From Pedobacter mucosus (GTDB lineage: Bacteria; Bacteroidota; Bacteroidia; Sphingobacteriales; Sphingobacteriaceae), in assembly GCF_022200785.1 (NCBI RefSeq), contig NZ_CP087585.1, positions 62,001 through 126,000 on the forward strand: a DNA stretch of 64,000 nt. Reading direction: 5' to 3'. Of this stretch, positions 27,302-36,032 are shown piece after piece. Position numbers and translations under genes: made by a program. Under the pieces are notes generated by a model, which was given only the letters and a program-made list of their open reading frames with translations, did no database searches and was not told the DNA's origin. Each line of letters starts with the position of its first letter. The stretch's first letter is position 1.

Positions 27302-28735
27302 TTATTTTACTTTGTTCGGGCCGTCTGTTCTGAAAGAAGATGCAGGAATTTTTGCGGCATTAAATAATTGTGCTTGTGGTGCGGCTTTCCAACCAAATCG
27401 TACCGCAGTTGGATGCGCAACTTTTTCGCTCCAAACTACAACCTGGTTATTTTTTATAACCGCTTCTGCGGGATAAAATATTTTGTCGACACCGGCAATT
27501 GTAAATTCATTTAACTTGTCATTAGCAGAAGTTAAACCTTTGTCGAAATCAAATTCAAGTAATGCTTTATTCTCTTTAAATAAAACGGACTTATACATTG
27601 GGCCAGCGTATTCAACTTTTTTGCCGTAAGTTTTAGCAAGTGCCCAAAGGGAAAGTCGCTTGCCAACCACTTCTTTATTTCTAGGATGTACATCAGTCGA
27701 ATCGCCAACATCTGTAATAACAGCCATTCCGGTATTTGCTACGGATTTATAAGTTAAAAATTGGGCTTCCCTAATTTCTGGTGTTGAAGATTTATAAGGC
27801 GCCAATTGTACAAAGTAAAAAGGGAAATCATAATTCCAATCTGCCCTTAATCCATTGATGAACGCTGGAAATAATTGCCTGTAAATGTCAGCATTTTTTG
27901 CATTATTCTCTCCCTGATACCACAACATTCCCTTAATTTTAAATGGAATTAACGGCGCTATCATTGCATTGTATAAGTAAGAATATTTTCTACTATTTAG
28001 GTTTACAGAATCTGCATCCACTATATTTGGTTTATCCTGTTTCGCCTTCTCTAAAATGGATGCAAAAGCTGGATCAGTTTCAAAAACACTTTGCTTTGTC
28101 CACGATTCTATTGCCGTACCGCCCCAGGTTGTGGTAATAATTCCTATTGGAACGTTTAATTCTTTTTGCAATTCTACTGCAAAATAATATGCTACTGCCG
28201 AAAGTTTACCAGCTGTTTGAGGTGTACAAGCCTGCCAAAGCCCCTTACAATCTTTTAATATTGTCGGACTTGTTTGCCGTTCAACATCAAAATAACGTAT
28301 TTCTGGGTAATTAGCTGCTGCAACAACTTTTTCATAATCGTACACACCAGATTTCCATGTAGTGCCTTTTGCCAGTGGAAAATTCATGTTCGATTGGCCT
28401 AAACATAGCCAGACTTCCCCAAAAAGAATATCAGTTAATTCAATGCTCGAATCTTTATCAGACACTTTAATTGAAAAGGTACCACCCGATTTTAGGGTTT
28501 GAATATTTGTTTTCCAACTTCCATCTTGAAGAACTTGGGTAGTGATTATTTTATTCCAGCTTGGCGCTATTTTAACTGTTTCGCCAGGCTTTCCCCAGCC
28601 CCAAATCATTACGTTTTCCTGTTGCTGTAAAACCATGTGGCTTTGAAATAATGCCGCAAGCTTTACATCTCCGAAAACAAAATTGGCCGTAGAAAAGGTA
28701 AATATTAACAGTAAAATATTAAGTTTTTTAAACAT
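27302..28735 (-). CDS. Sialate O-acetylesterase-like carbohydrate esterase (SASA/SGNH fold)
   Basis: 477 aa from the ATG at 28735, which begins a clean signal peptide (MFKKLNILLLIFTFSTANFVFG). The longer frame from 28801 would overlap the preceding gene by 53 bp. Nucleophile motif LCLGQSNMNFPL (about 113-124), oxyanion or acid regions WGGTAIESW and WYQGENNA, and the C-terminal catalytic block DSTDVHPRNKEVVG with Asp/His. Family members remove acetyl groups from sialic acids or, in plant-polymer loci, from pectic or hemicellulosic sugars. Middle gene of a three-gene operon with GH43 and GH78, so deacetylation of plant side chains is the likely role. Confidence 0.88.
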   Translation of the reverse strand: MFKKLNILLLIFTFSTANFVFGDVKLAALFQSHMVLQQQENVMIWGWGKPGETVKIAPSWNKIITTQVLQDGSWKTNIQTLKSGGTFSIKVSDKDSSIELTDILFGEVWLCLGQSNMNFPLAKGTTWKSGVYDYEKVVAAANYPEIRYFDVERQTSPTILKDCKGLWQACTPQTAGKLSAVAYYFAVELQKELNVPIGIITTTWGGTAIESWTKQSVFETDPAFASILEKAKQDKPNIVDADSVNLNSRKYSYLYNAMIAPLIPFKIKGMLWYQGENNAKNADIYRQLFPAFINGLRADWNYDFPFYFVQLAPYKSSTPEIREAQFLTYKSVANTGMAVITDVGDSTDVHPRNKEVVGKRLSLWALAKTYGKKVEYAGPMYKSVLFKENKALLEFDFDKGLTSANDKLNEFTIAGVDKIFYPAEAVIKNNQVVVWSEKVAHPTAVRFGWKAAPQAQLFNAAKIPASSFRTDGPNKVK

Positions 28736-28748
28736 AAAATATGATTGA

Positions 28749-30170
28749 CTATTCTTTAACGATGAGTTTATCAAACGAAACATAATTAGCGGTACTGCCA
28801 TAATTTGCCTTCCGTTTATCAGACCAGTTTGGCCTTAGCCCGCTTACAGAAACCTTTAAAGTATATTCATCTTTAGGTAAAAGTGGCGACAAAAATACCA
28901 AGGTAGATGTTGGAAATTTGGTATATATATCAACCATGTTTTTTATTAAAATTTTACCCTTTTTGTTATATAAAGTGATGGATGAATAGCCATTATCTAT
29001 TCCACAAAGCGCATATAAACCAATTTGTTTTCCAGTAAAAGTACAGCTAAAAGAATCATTTGTAGTTGCTGATCTACTTATAGAAATCGAATCATTTAAG
29101 TGTTTCCAATTGCCTTTATACTGTATTTTTTTATCTGTGTTTTCTACAACCTTGTATTGCGCTTTTGCGATTGAATAAGCTCCAGTTTGAGTATTGATTG
29201 TCCAGGCCTCATGGTATTTTGGTATGCTTATCGAATTTCCGGTAAAACTGATGGGTTGCCATACGTAAGTTGCCGCAGAAAGTTGCAGCGGATACGACCA
29301 ACGATCGCCCATAAACATAAATGTAGTGTCTTTTGATCCTTCAATGGCTAGCACAAAAGTAGATTGAGAATTCCAGGTAAGTTTATCTTTTGGGGCTAAT
29401 AAACCACGCTCCGCCCATGGTCCGCTTAAAGAAGTTGCTGTGTAATAATAATTATCATTCTTTTCCCAGCTGGTTAAATTTGATCCGATAAAATAATAAG
29501 TATTTTCCTTTTTAAAAAGGGTGGGAGATTCAAATCCTGATGTCATGGATTTATTTGTTTCAGCAATAATTGATTTATAATCAGCTGCTAGCTGATAGAT
29601 TGCCCCTCCATGAGTTAATATATAACCACTTCCATCTTTATCTTGAAAAGTACCCATATCCCACTTTTTAATTGGTTTTCCGTTAAAAAGTATTGGGCCT
29701 TTAAATTGATAAGGGCCAGTAATGTTTTTTGCAGTGGCGTAACCTACAAACTGATCTTTGTAGCCCAAAGTATCTACATGCATATACATAAAATATTCGC
29801 CGCTTGTAGGGTTTTTCATCACTTTTACCCGTTCCCCAACTCGATTTGGACCAAGCTTGCCAGCTTGGTGAACAGGCAAAGCAATACTTTCAAAACTCCA
29901 GTTATAAAGATCCTTGGATGAATAACAATTAAATCCTACAAACGCATTACTCGTATCACTGTGTGCTTCGCCAAAAAGATAAAATTTATCCTTGTCTTTT
30001 ATAATATTTGCCCCGTGTGCACTAACTGTTTTTCCATTTTGATCATACCATGGCAAGCCAGAATAAATAGCTTTTGTATTTCCTGGTTGTTGCGAAAAGG
30101 AATTGAAGTAAGTGAAAAAAATTAATAGAAACAGGCTCAGGTAAAATCGTAAGGCTTTATTTAGGCTCAT
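28749..30170 (-). CDS. GH43-family glycosidase, exo-beta-1,3-galactanase-like
   Basis: 473 aa from the ATG at 30170. The longer start at 30194 lies inside the predicted -7 box (30192-30199), which supports the shorter one. Signal peptide ends near FSQQ. The N-terminal catalytic part opens with WYDQNGKTVSAHGANI and FYLFGEAHSD, then CYSSKDLYNW, the pattern of galactan exo-beta-1,3-galactosidases (GH43 subfamily 24 type). Residues about 330-473 form a C-terminal beta-sandwich that may bind carbohydrate. First gene of the GH43-esterase-GH78 operon, with a TACAGGACG element upstream. Subfamily by pattern only. Confidence 0.78.
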   Translation of the reverse strand: MSLNKALRFYLSLFLLIFFTYFNSFSQQPGNTKAIYSGLPWYDQNGKTVSAHGANIIKDKDKFYLFGEAHSDTSNAFVGFNCYSSKDLYNWSFESIALPVHQAGKLGPNRVGERVKVMKNPTSGEYFMYMHVDTLGYKDQFVGYATAKNITGPYQFKGPILFNGKPIKKWDMGTFQDKDGSGYILTHGGAIYQLAADYKSIIAETNKSMTSGFESPTLFKKENTYYFIGSNLTSWEKNDNYYYTATSLSGPWAERGLLAPKDKLTWNSQSTFVLAIEGSKDTTFMFMGDRWSYPLQLSAATYVWQPISFTGNSISIPKYHEAWTINTQTGAYSIAKAQYKVVENTDKKIQYKGNWKHLNDSISISRSATTNDSFSCTFTGKQIGLYALCGIDNGYSSITLYNKKGKILIKNMVDIYTKFPTSTLVFLSPLLPKDEYTLKVSVSGLRPNWSDKRKANYGSTANYVSFDKLIVKE

Positions 30171-30191
30171 GGTAAATACATTTGGTTGTAG

Positions 30192-30237
30192 CAAATGTAT
30201 TGTTTTACAAATTTTTGGCGTCCTGTACTGTTAGGTA
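30192..30237 (-). promoter_or_regulatory. Promoter of the GH43-esterase-GH78 operon with TACAGGACG element
   Basis: On the - strand: TACCTAACAGTACAGGACG (30219-30237), a 19-bp spacer, then a perfect -7 box TACATTTG (30192-30199), about 25 bp before the start codon at 30170. Confidence 0.6.
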
Positions 30238-30252
30238 ACTGAAGCTTAATCG

Positions 30253-32628
30253 TTATTTAACAGGTTCTTGTCTCCATATTTTTACCTGATCTAGGATTAC
30301 GCCTTCATCCAATGCTTTTATTCCAACGGTATTTATGGTACCGTCTTTTGGTTTTAAAAACTTAAATTTTGTGGTACGAACTGCGTGGTTGGTAAGTACG
30401 TTTTGTTTCCATTCTTCATTTCTGTCTACCGTGTGGAAGTCCACAACCTTTAATGGTTTTCCATCAACAACTAATTCATAGCGAATTTGCTTGCCTTCTA
30501 CCGGATGGTTTGGTGCAAGTGCAACCTCAATCCACACTGAATCTGTACCTAAACTCTTAAACTCGTAGCTTACCATATCGCCTTTTAGCAAGCTTACGGC
30601 TCCACGCTCATAACCTAAACCATGAGAAACTGGCTTTTTGCCTGAGAATTTAGCATACTCGGTTCCGTTAGCAAATGCGATTGGTAGCTCTATATTTGGA
30701 AGAGCATTTTTACTTTTTATTTGTGGCAACTTTTGAAACACCGCCTGACTACGTGGTTTTGAATCCATCATGTTTTTCCATTTGCCACCCGCAAGCGAAT
30801 TATATTTTTGGGTAAGCACTTCAATAACATTATACGCAGCATCACTTTGTTCCCATTTAGCTAAACCATGCCTTGCCAGTTGGCCGTAAAGTTGTTTTTT
30901 GTTCAGTTCTGCTGCACCTCGAACTGGATATTCGATCAACTCAAACCATGCATCTTGCTTCTCTGGTGCAATTTTTTTTGAGAGTTGCATCACTTTGTTC
31001 GCGATGGCATCATAATCAGATATACGTTTTTTAATTTCTTGCACGTTCCAAGGAAGATCAGATACTTCCTTAAATTTCGGATCCTGTTCCTCTGTTCGGG
31101 TATTTCCCATAAATTCGGGCTTCCGAATATATGCCAAGCGGTAATATTCATTCATTACGGCAAGTAATTCCTGTTCATTTTTTTTTCCAAATTCACGACC
31201 AAGCCATTGACTTAAATGATTATCCAAACCCTCTTTGCTGTTTTGGATTGCATTAATATTCCATGCCATATCCAAAAAAAGCTCTGTTAAATATTCGCCT
31301 GGTTTAATGTCGCCAACATTTAAAATCCACATGTCTTTTGCGCCCTTATCATAAGCAAGCTTCATTTGCGTATAAATTTGAGCAGGATGATTGGTAGCAA
31401 GCCAAAGGTAATCATGCGGTCTGCCCCAATAAGAGATGTGATAATAAACACCATTTCCACCTTTCCGCTGACTTTCTTTAGCATTCGGCATGTGACGGAT
31501 ATAACCGTAATTATCATCAGTCCACATTAGCGTTACGTCATCAGGGACCTGCAAACCCATATTATATACATCCAGAACTTCCTTGTATGGAATAAAAACC
31601 TGTGGCACTTTTTCTACATTGCTGTTCAAGTAGGTGCCAATCATTTCACGTTGATCTTTAATGATCGAAGTTATAGCAGTTTTTTGTTCTTGTAGCGTAT
31701 TTGCTCCCTGCATTTTGCCATCGTGTACGCCACGGATTCCAAGGGTGTAAATATTATCTGATTTTGTAAGTTGTTTTACCCGTTCTTCCCAAAATTTAAG
31801 TACACTCGCTTTGTTATGAACGTAATCGTATTCGCCGGTTCCTTCAATTTTCCACTCCGAATTTGCGTTTCTCATCATGGGTTCACAGTGTGATGATCCC
31901 ATCACAATCCCATATTTATCGGCTATTTCTTTGTTTCCAGGAGTTAAATAAAAAGCTTCGGATACAGCATGCATTGCTGGCCAATAAGTATTTGCTCTTA
32001 AACGCAACAAAAGTTCGAAGATTCGGGCGTTGGTTTTTGGTCCTATTTCGCCTTTTGTTTTTGATGGCTCATTGGTAAGGTAAGCCCAAGGATTAATTCC
32101 CCAATCTTCATCATTAATAAATATGCCTCGGTGTGCTACTGATGGAAATTCTAAAAGACTTAAGCCATTTTTTAGCGGCAATGTGTTTTGCTTTTTGATA
32201 TGTGAATCTGCCCACCATTCCCAAGGCGATACGCCTATGCGTCTCGAAAGTTCTAAAATTCCGTAAGCTGTACCTCTTTTATCACTCCCAAGAATATAAA
32301 TTTTATCATTTTTTACCAGTAGGATATAACCTTCCTGATGTAATTTTAAATTTTGAACAAGTTTAGCATCAATTGATTTTTCTGCCTGAGAACTGTTTCC
32401 TAGTGTACCTATAAAAATTTGACTTTCGCCAATTTTCGAAATATCTCCATCAAAAACAGCTTTGTAATCTCTGCCGAACATTTCTAATGCTGTTTGCACA
32501 ACTTCAGCTTCGGTGTTGGCAATGTTGATATTTAAATCTGCTGACTTTCGAAATGCAAAATCTGCAAAAACAGAATATGGAATGGTGAAGCTAATAAAGG
32601 TAATGAAGATGATTTTTTTAAACTGCAT
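30253..32628 (-). CDS. Glycoside hydrolase family 115 alpha-glucuronidase-like protein
   Basis: 791 aa with a signal peptide ending near VFAD (about residue 22). Family signatures: SPWEWWADSHIKKQ, RGIFINDEDWGINPW, NTYWPAMHAVSEAFY, MGSSHCEPMMRN, and MWTDDNYGYIRHMP in the barrel. A C-terminal beta-rich domain follows (about 640-791). GH115 enzymes remove (4-O-methyl-)glucuronic acid from polymers. It is a little shorter than many members (often above 830 aa), so the end of the C-terminal region may be reduced. It stands between two separate promoters and probably forms its own unit. Confidence 0.9.
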   Translation of the reverse strand: MQFKKIIFITFISFTIPYSVFADFAFRKSADLNINIANTEAEVVQTALEMFGRDYKAVFDGDISKIGESQIFIGTLGNSSQAEKSIDAKLVQNLKLHQEGYILLVKNDKIYILGSDKRGTAYGILELSRRIGVSPWEWWADSHIKKQNTLPLKNGLSLLEFPSVAHRGIFINDEDWGINPWAYLTNEPSKTKGEIGPKTNARIFELLLRLRANTYWPAMHAVSEAFYLTPGNKEIADKYGIVMGSSHCEPMMRNANSEWKIEGTGEYDYVHNKASVLKFWEERVKQLTKSDNIYTLGIRGVHDGKMQGANTLQEQKTAITSIIKDQREMIGTYLNSNVEKVPQVFIPYKEVLDVYNMGLQVPDDVTLMWTDDNYGYIRHMPNAKESQRKGGNGVYYHISYWGRPHDYLWLATNHPAQIYTQMKLAYDKGAKDMWILNVGDIKPGEYLTELFLDMAWNINAIQNSKEGLDNHLSQWLGREFGKKNEQELLAVMNEYYRLAYIRKPEFMGNTRTEEQDPKFKEVSDLPWNVQEIKKRISDYDAIANKVMQLSKKIAPEKQDAWFELIEYPVRGAAELNKKQLYGQLARHGLAKWEQSDAAYNVIEVLTQKYNSLAGGKWKNMMDSKPRSQAVFQKLPQIKSKNALPNIELPIAFANGTEYAKFSGKKPVSHGLGYERGAVSLLKGDMVSYEFKSLGTDSVWIEVALAPNHPVEGKQIRYELVVDGKPLKVVDFHTVDRNEEWKQNVLTNHAVRTTKFKFLKPKDGTINTVGIKALDEGVILDQVKIWRQEPVK

Positions 32629-32799
32629 ATTAAAAATTGTTAAGCTTTATTAACAGCTATAATCAACCTGTTAATTCCGTTTATTTCTATTTGGTTCATG
32701 ATCAAGCAAAGCAGCTTGTTTAAAAAATAAAGATCCCTGCTTATAAAAAGCAATAAAAGAGTTTATTCTTTACTTAATTTGCAATATAAAAATTATAAG

Positions 32800-32812
32800 C
32801 GTTAATTTAACG
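32800..32812 (+). promoter_or_regulatory. Inverted repeat CGTTAATTTAACG upstream of GH43 gene
   Basis: Perfect 6-bp arms around one T, 56 bp before the start at 32868. It shares the core CGTTA..T..AACG with the palindrome at 21482-21500 before GH27. It lies in the divergent GH115/GH43 interval. No clear -7 box was found. Confidence 0.4.
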
Positions 32813-32867
32813 ATCATTATCAAATTTCTTACAGTAATCATGTCCTGTTCAAACCAAATAATTATAA

Positions 32868-34193
32868 ATGAATTTTAGATTACTCAAATTGTTTAGCTGT
32901 ATTATGCTGATGTATGTTGGATATTCGCATGCCCAAAACAATCCCGTTTCCACTTCAAGCAAAGATAAAATTATGCTTGATGCTAAAGCAATAGCTATTC
33001 CGCTAGGTTATTTAAACAACCTTCATTGGGATTTAATTTTGGATTCCGTCGGCAAAAATGGTTCTTCAATTAGTTGGAAATCTAGTAATCCTACTTATTT
33101 ATCAAATAATGGAAAACTCCAAAAGCAATCTCCACGTAACGGTAGAAAAGTAAAGGTAATGATGACGGCCACAATTTTTAACGGAAAAGAGAAGTTGAAA
33201 AAGTCATTTAATGTTTCAATAGCTTATCAAGAACAACCGCTACAAGGATATTTATTTACCTATTTTGAAGGTTCTGGTCCGAGAACTATGGATGAGCAAC
33301 TTAGGTTTGGTGTGAGTACAAATGCCGTTGATTGGTTTGCTTTAAATAAAAATTTACCGATTATAAATTCTGACACAATATCTGGAACAGGGGGAGTTAG
33401 GGATCCGCATATTTTGAGAGGAGAAGATGAAAAGAGCTTTTATTTAGTTGCTACTGATATGAGTACTGCGAAAAACGGCTGGGGCCATAATCCAGGAATT
33501 GTAATGCTTAAATCTTCTGATTTAGTCAATTGGAAACATGGTTTTATTGATCTTGAGAAATGTTATTCTGCTAAGTTTAAAAATATACAGTGGGTTTGGG
33601 CACCTCAAACCATTTACGATCCGGCTGCGGGTAAATACCTTGTGTATTTTACCGTTAAGTTTAAAGATGATGCAAAACTCGATTTCTATTCGGGTTATGC
33701 CAACGCTGATTTTAATGGTTTCGAAAATGAGCCAACACTAATGTTTAGTCCGGAATACGGCGCTATTGATGGCGATATTATTTATAAAGATGGTACCTAT
33801 CATTTTTTCTTCAAAGGAAATACAAAAGATGAAAATGGGAAAGAATATGCAAACGGAATCAGACAAGCTGTAGGCAAAAGTTTAACAGGCTCATGGATAG
33901 AAAATTTCACTTATTTAGATGCTTATTCTGCCAAAAAAGTAGTAGTAGAAGGTTCCAGTATATTTAAACTAAATGGCTCAGATGAATATATTTTGATGTA
34001 CGATTTGTACACTAATCATCGCTATGAATTTCAACGCAGTAAAGATTTATATCAGTTTACACCATCGCCAGAAGGTTTCAAAAAAGATTTTTATCCCAGA
34101 CATGGAAGTGTAATTGGAATTACAACTGAAGAAGCTAAAAAGTTAAATGAAAAGTGGGGTGGAGTTCCAACCCTTTTATTGCAGAAAAAATAA
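32868..34193 (+). CDS. GH43-family glycosidase with N-terminal Ig-like domain (arabinofuranosidase-like)
   Basis: 441 aa with a signal peptide ending near SHAQ (about residue 23). Residues about 35-125 form a small immunoglobulin-like domain with SISWKSSNPTYLSNNGKL, as found in front of several bacterial arabinofuranosidases. The propeller then shows VRDPHILRG (first catalytic Asp), WVWAPQTIYDP, GAIDGDIIYKDGTYHFFFKG and VVEGSSIFKLNGS (acid Glu). Likely action on alpha-L-arabinofuranosyl side chains, but related sequences include xylosidases. Another GH43 gene follows 11 bp after its stop, so they form a pair. Confidence 0.82.
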   Translation: MNFRLLKLFSCIMLMYVGYSHAQNNPVSTSSKDKIMLDAKAIAIPLGYLNNLHWDLILDSVGKNGSSISWKSSNPTYLSNNGKLQKQSPRNGRKVKVMMTATIFNGKEKLKKSFNVSIAYQEQPLQGYLFTYFEGSGPRTMDEQLRFGVSTNAVDWFALNKNLPIINSDTISGTGGVRDPHILRGEDEKSFYLVATDMSTAKNGWGHNPGIVMLKSSDLVNWKHGFIDLEKCYSAKFKNIQWVWAPQTIYDPAAGKYLVYFTVKFKDDAKLDFYSGYANADFNGFENEPTLMFSPEYGAIDGDIIYKDGTYHFFFKGNTKDENGKEYANGIRQAVGKSLTGSWIENFTYLDAYSAKKVVVEGSSIFKLNGSDEYILMYDLYTNHRYEFQRSKDLYQFTPSPEGFKKDFYPRHGSVIGITTEEAKKLNEKWGGVPTLLLQKK

Positions 34194-34204
34194 TATTTAA
34201 AATC

Positions 34205-35152
34205 ATGAGAAAAACCTTCTTAATATTGTTGAGTGGAATTTTATTCGCTACATCCGTATTTAGTCAAACTGACACTTTAAATGCACCGAAAGCAGTTTTA
34301 CCAGGCGTTTATGCAGATCCGCATATAGCCATTTTTGGCGACAAATTTTATATCTATCCTACTACCGATGGCTCGGAAGGATGGAAATCTACTAGTTTTA
34401 CTGCTTGGTCTTCAAAGGATTTGGTTAAGTGGAAAAATGAGCAGGTAATTTTAGATTTACCAAAAGATATTACCTGGGCAAAAGAACGTGCTTGGGCTCC
34501 AGCCATCGCTTTTAAAAACGGAAAATACTATTATTATTTTTCTGCAGATGTAAATATTGGAGTTGCTGTTGCTGATAAACCAACTGGGCCATTTAAAGAT
34601 GTATTGGGAAAACCACTGGTAAAGAAAGGTGCATTACGCGGGCAAATGATTGATCCGATGGTTTTTGTAGATGATGATGGTTCTGCATATTTATATTTCG
34701 GACAAGGAAATTGCAATATGGTTAAACTTAATGATGATATGGTATCTTACGACAGTACTAAACTTGTTTCAATTAAGCCAAAGGGATATAATGAAGGTTC
34801 TTTTGTATTTAAAAGAAATGGTATTTATTATTTAAGCTGGTCTGAATTTGACACCAGAGATCCGAGATATTCTGTTGCATATGCAACTTCTAAATCACCA
34901 TTAGGGCCATTTGTTAAAGCCGAAAACCGTCCAGTTTTAAAGGGGAAAGGTGTTGTGAAAGGCGCAGGACATCATTCTATTGTTCAGGTTACGGGCAAAG
35001 ACGAATGGTACATTGCTTACCATCGTTTTAAAATTCCTGGTGGAAATGGTTACAATCGCGAAACTTGTATTTCTCCCTTACGATTTGATAAAGAGGGAAA
35101 TATTTTGCCAGTTGATGTTTTTGAGAAATTGAAGGCGGTTAGGGTTAAATGA
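34205..35152 (+). CDS. GH43-family glycosidase (single-domain)
   Basis: 315 aa from the ATG at 34205; the longer frame from 34154 would overlap the preceding gene. Signal peptide ends near VFSQ. A compact five-bladed propeller has YADPHIAIFGDKFYIYP (base Asp), MIDPMVFVDDDGSAYLYFGQ (second Asp) and YNEGSFVFKRNGIYY (acid Glu), so all three catalytic residues are present. HHSIV near the end fits the metal-binding His of the family. An arabinanase, arabinofuranosidase or galactan-type activity is possible. Co-transcribed with the GH43 gene 11 bp upstream. Confidence 0.87.
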   Translation: MRKTFLILLSGILFATSVFSQTDTLNAPKAVLPGVYADPHIAIFGDKFYIYPTTDGSEGWKSTSFTAWSSKDLVKWKNEQVILDLPKDITWAKERAWAPAIAFKNGKYYYYFSADVNIGVAVADKPTGPFKDVLGKPLVKKGALRGQMIDPMVFVDDDGSAYLYFGQGNCNMVKLNDDMVSYDSTKLVSIKPKGYNEGSFVFKRNGIYYLSWSEFDTRDPRYSVAYATSKSPLGPFVKAENRPVLKGKGVVKGAGHHSIVQVTGKDEWYIAYHRFKIPGGNGYNRETCISPLRFDKEGNILPVDVFEKLKAVRVK

Positions 35153-35301
35153 TGATAAGGATTATGTTTAAAATCGTAACATACGATTAGCTGTATAAAT
35201 GCTCGTTGCAAACGAGCGTGAGCGAAAATGATGCTTATGTAGATTGCTTCGGCTCGCTCAAATCCAGCCTCGCAATGACTATGATGTTTATGAAAAGCCA
35301 A

Positions 35302-35524
35302 ACCACTGTTTCTCCGTTCTACTTTAGAACCGGCATGGTCTAGGTTTCGGATAGCACTGACCAACCCAAACCACTTACTTAAATAGAAAACTAGCGAGCC
35401 GGAAACTTTTGCTTCTTTTGGTTTCTCAATAATGCGCAGCATTCTTGAAGACCATCAAAAACTTATATACTACTGAAAAACAAGTAGGGCCTCCCGGCCA
35501 AGAGGGTTCTAGAAAATCATTTTA
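35302..35524. repeat. CCGGCATGG repeat, full-length copy
   Basis: Close match to 24016-24243 over all modules, 11 kb apart. Confidence 0.8.
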
Positions 35525-35983
35525 CCCAACTCGTCATGCTGAATTCATTTCAACATCTGTTTCACCAAGCCTCAAAACAATCACGGAGTTACTGTAAATT
35601 GTAATATACGATTAACTATATAAACGCTAGTTGTAAACGATCGTGAGCGAAATCTACTTTTATTAATCATTCGACATGCCATTGGGAACATGTCGAACAG
35701 CATAATTGAATTATGGTCTGTGAGGACACAGACCATGGATCAAGTTTCTCAAAAGAAGTGGGGCCTCCCGGCCAAGAGGGTTCCAGAAAATCATTTTACC
35801 CAACTCGTCATGCTGAATTCATTTCAGCATCTGTTTTATCAAGCCCAAAACAATCAAAGCATTACGGTAAATCGTAACATACAATTAACTATATAAACGC
35901 TCGTTGCAAACGAGCGTGAGCGAAATCTACTTTTATCTATATTCGACATGCCCTCGAAACATGTCGAACAGCATAATTGAATT

Positions 35984-36007
35984 ATGGTCTGTGAGGACAC
36001 AGACCAT
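35984..36007. repeat. Perfect hairpin ATGGTCTGTG/CACAGACCAT
   Basis: 10-bp arms with a 4-base loop, about 26 bp after the GH2 stop; an identical hairpin lies at 35713-35736. It may also serve as a transcript 3' end, though it lacks a T-run. Confidence 0.6.
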
Positions 36008-36032
36008 GGAATAAGTCTAGTATTTACTTTAA

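Larger units (their letters stand above)
35153..36032. repeat. 880-bp repeat mosaic between GH43 (+) and GH2 (-)
   Basis: No gene. It holds two copies of GCTCGTTGCAAACGAGCGTG (about 35200, 35900), an inverted CGTCATTGCGA-type repeat (35231-35285), a full CCGGCATGG unit (35302-35524), a partial one (35751-35805), two CGTCATGCTGAATTCATTTC left arms, two CGACATGCC palindromes and two ATGGTCTGTG/CACAGACCAT hairpins (35713-35736, 35984-36007). Confidence 0.75.

Noticed and set aside
32842..32853. TGTCCTGTTC as a TACAGGATG-type promoter element for the GH43 at 32868
   Set aside because: It points the wrong way, lies after any likely start, and has no -7 box at the 19-20 bp spacing.
35050..35442. 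130-aa - strand ORF
   Set aside because: It is antisense to the GH43 end and then covers repeat units; composition follows the repeats.
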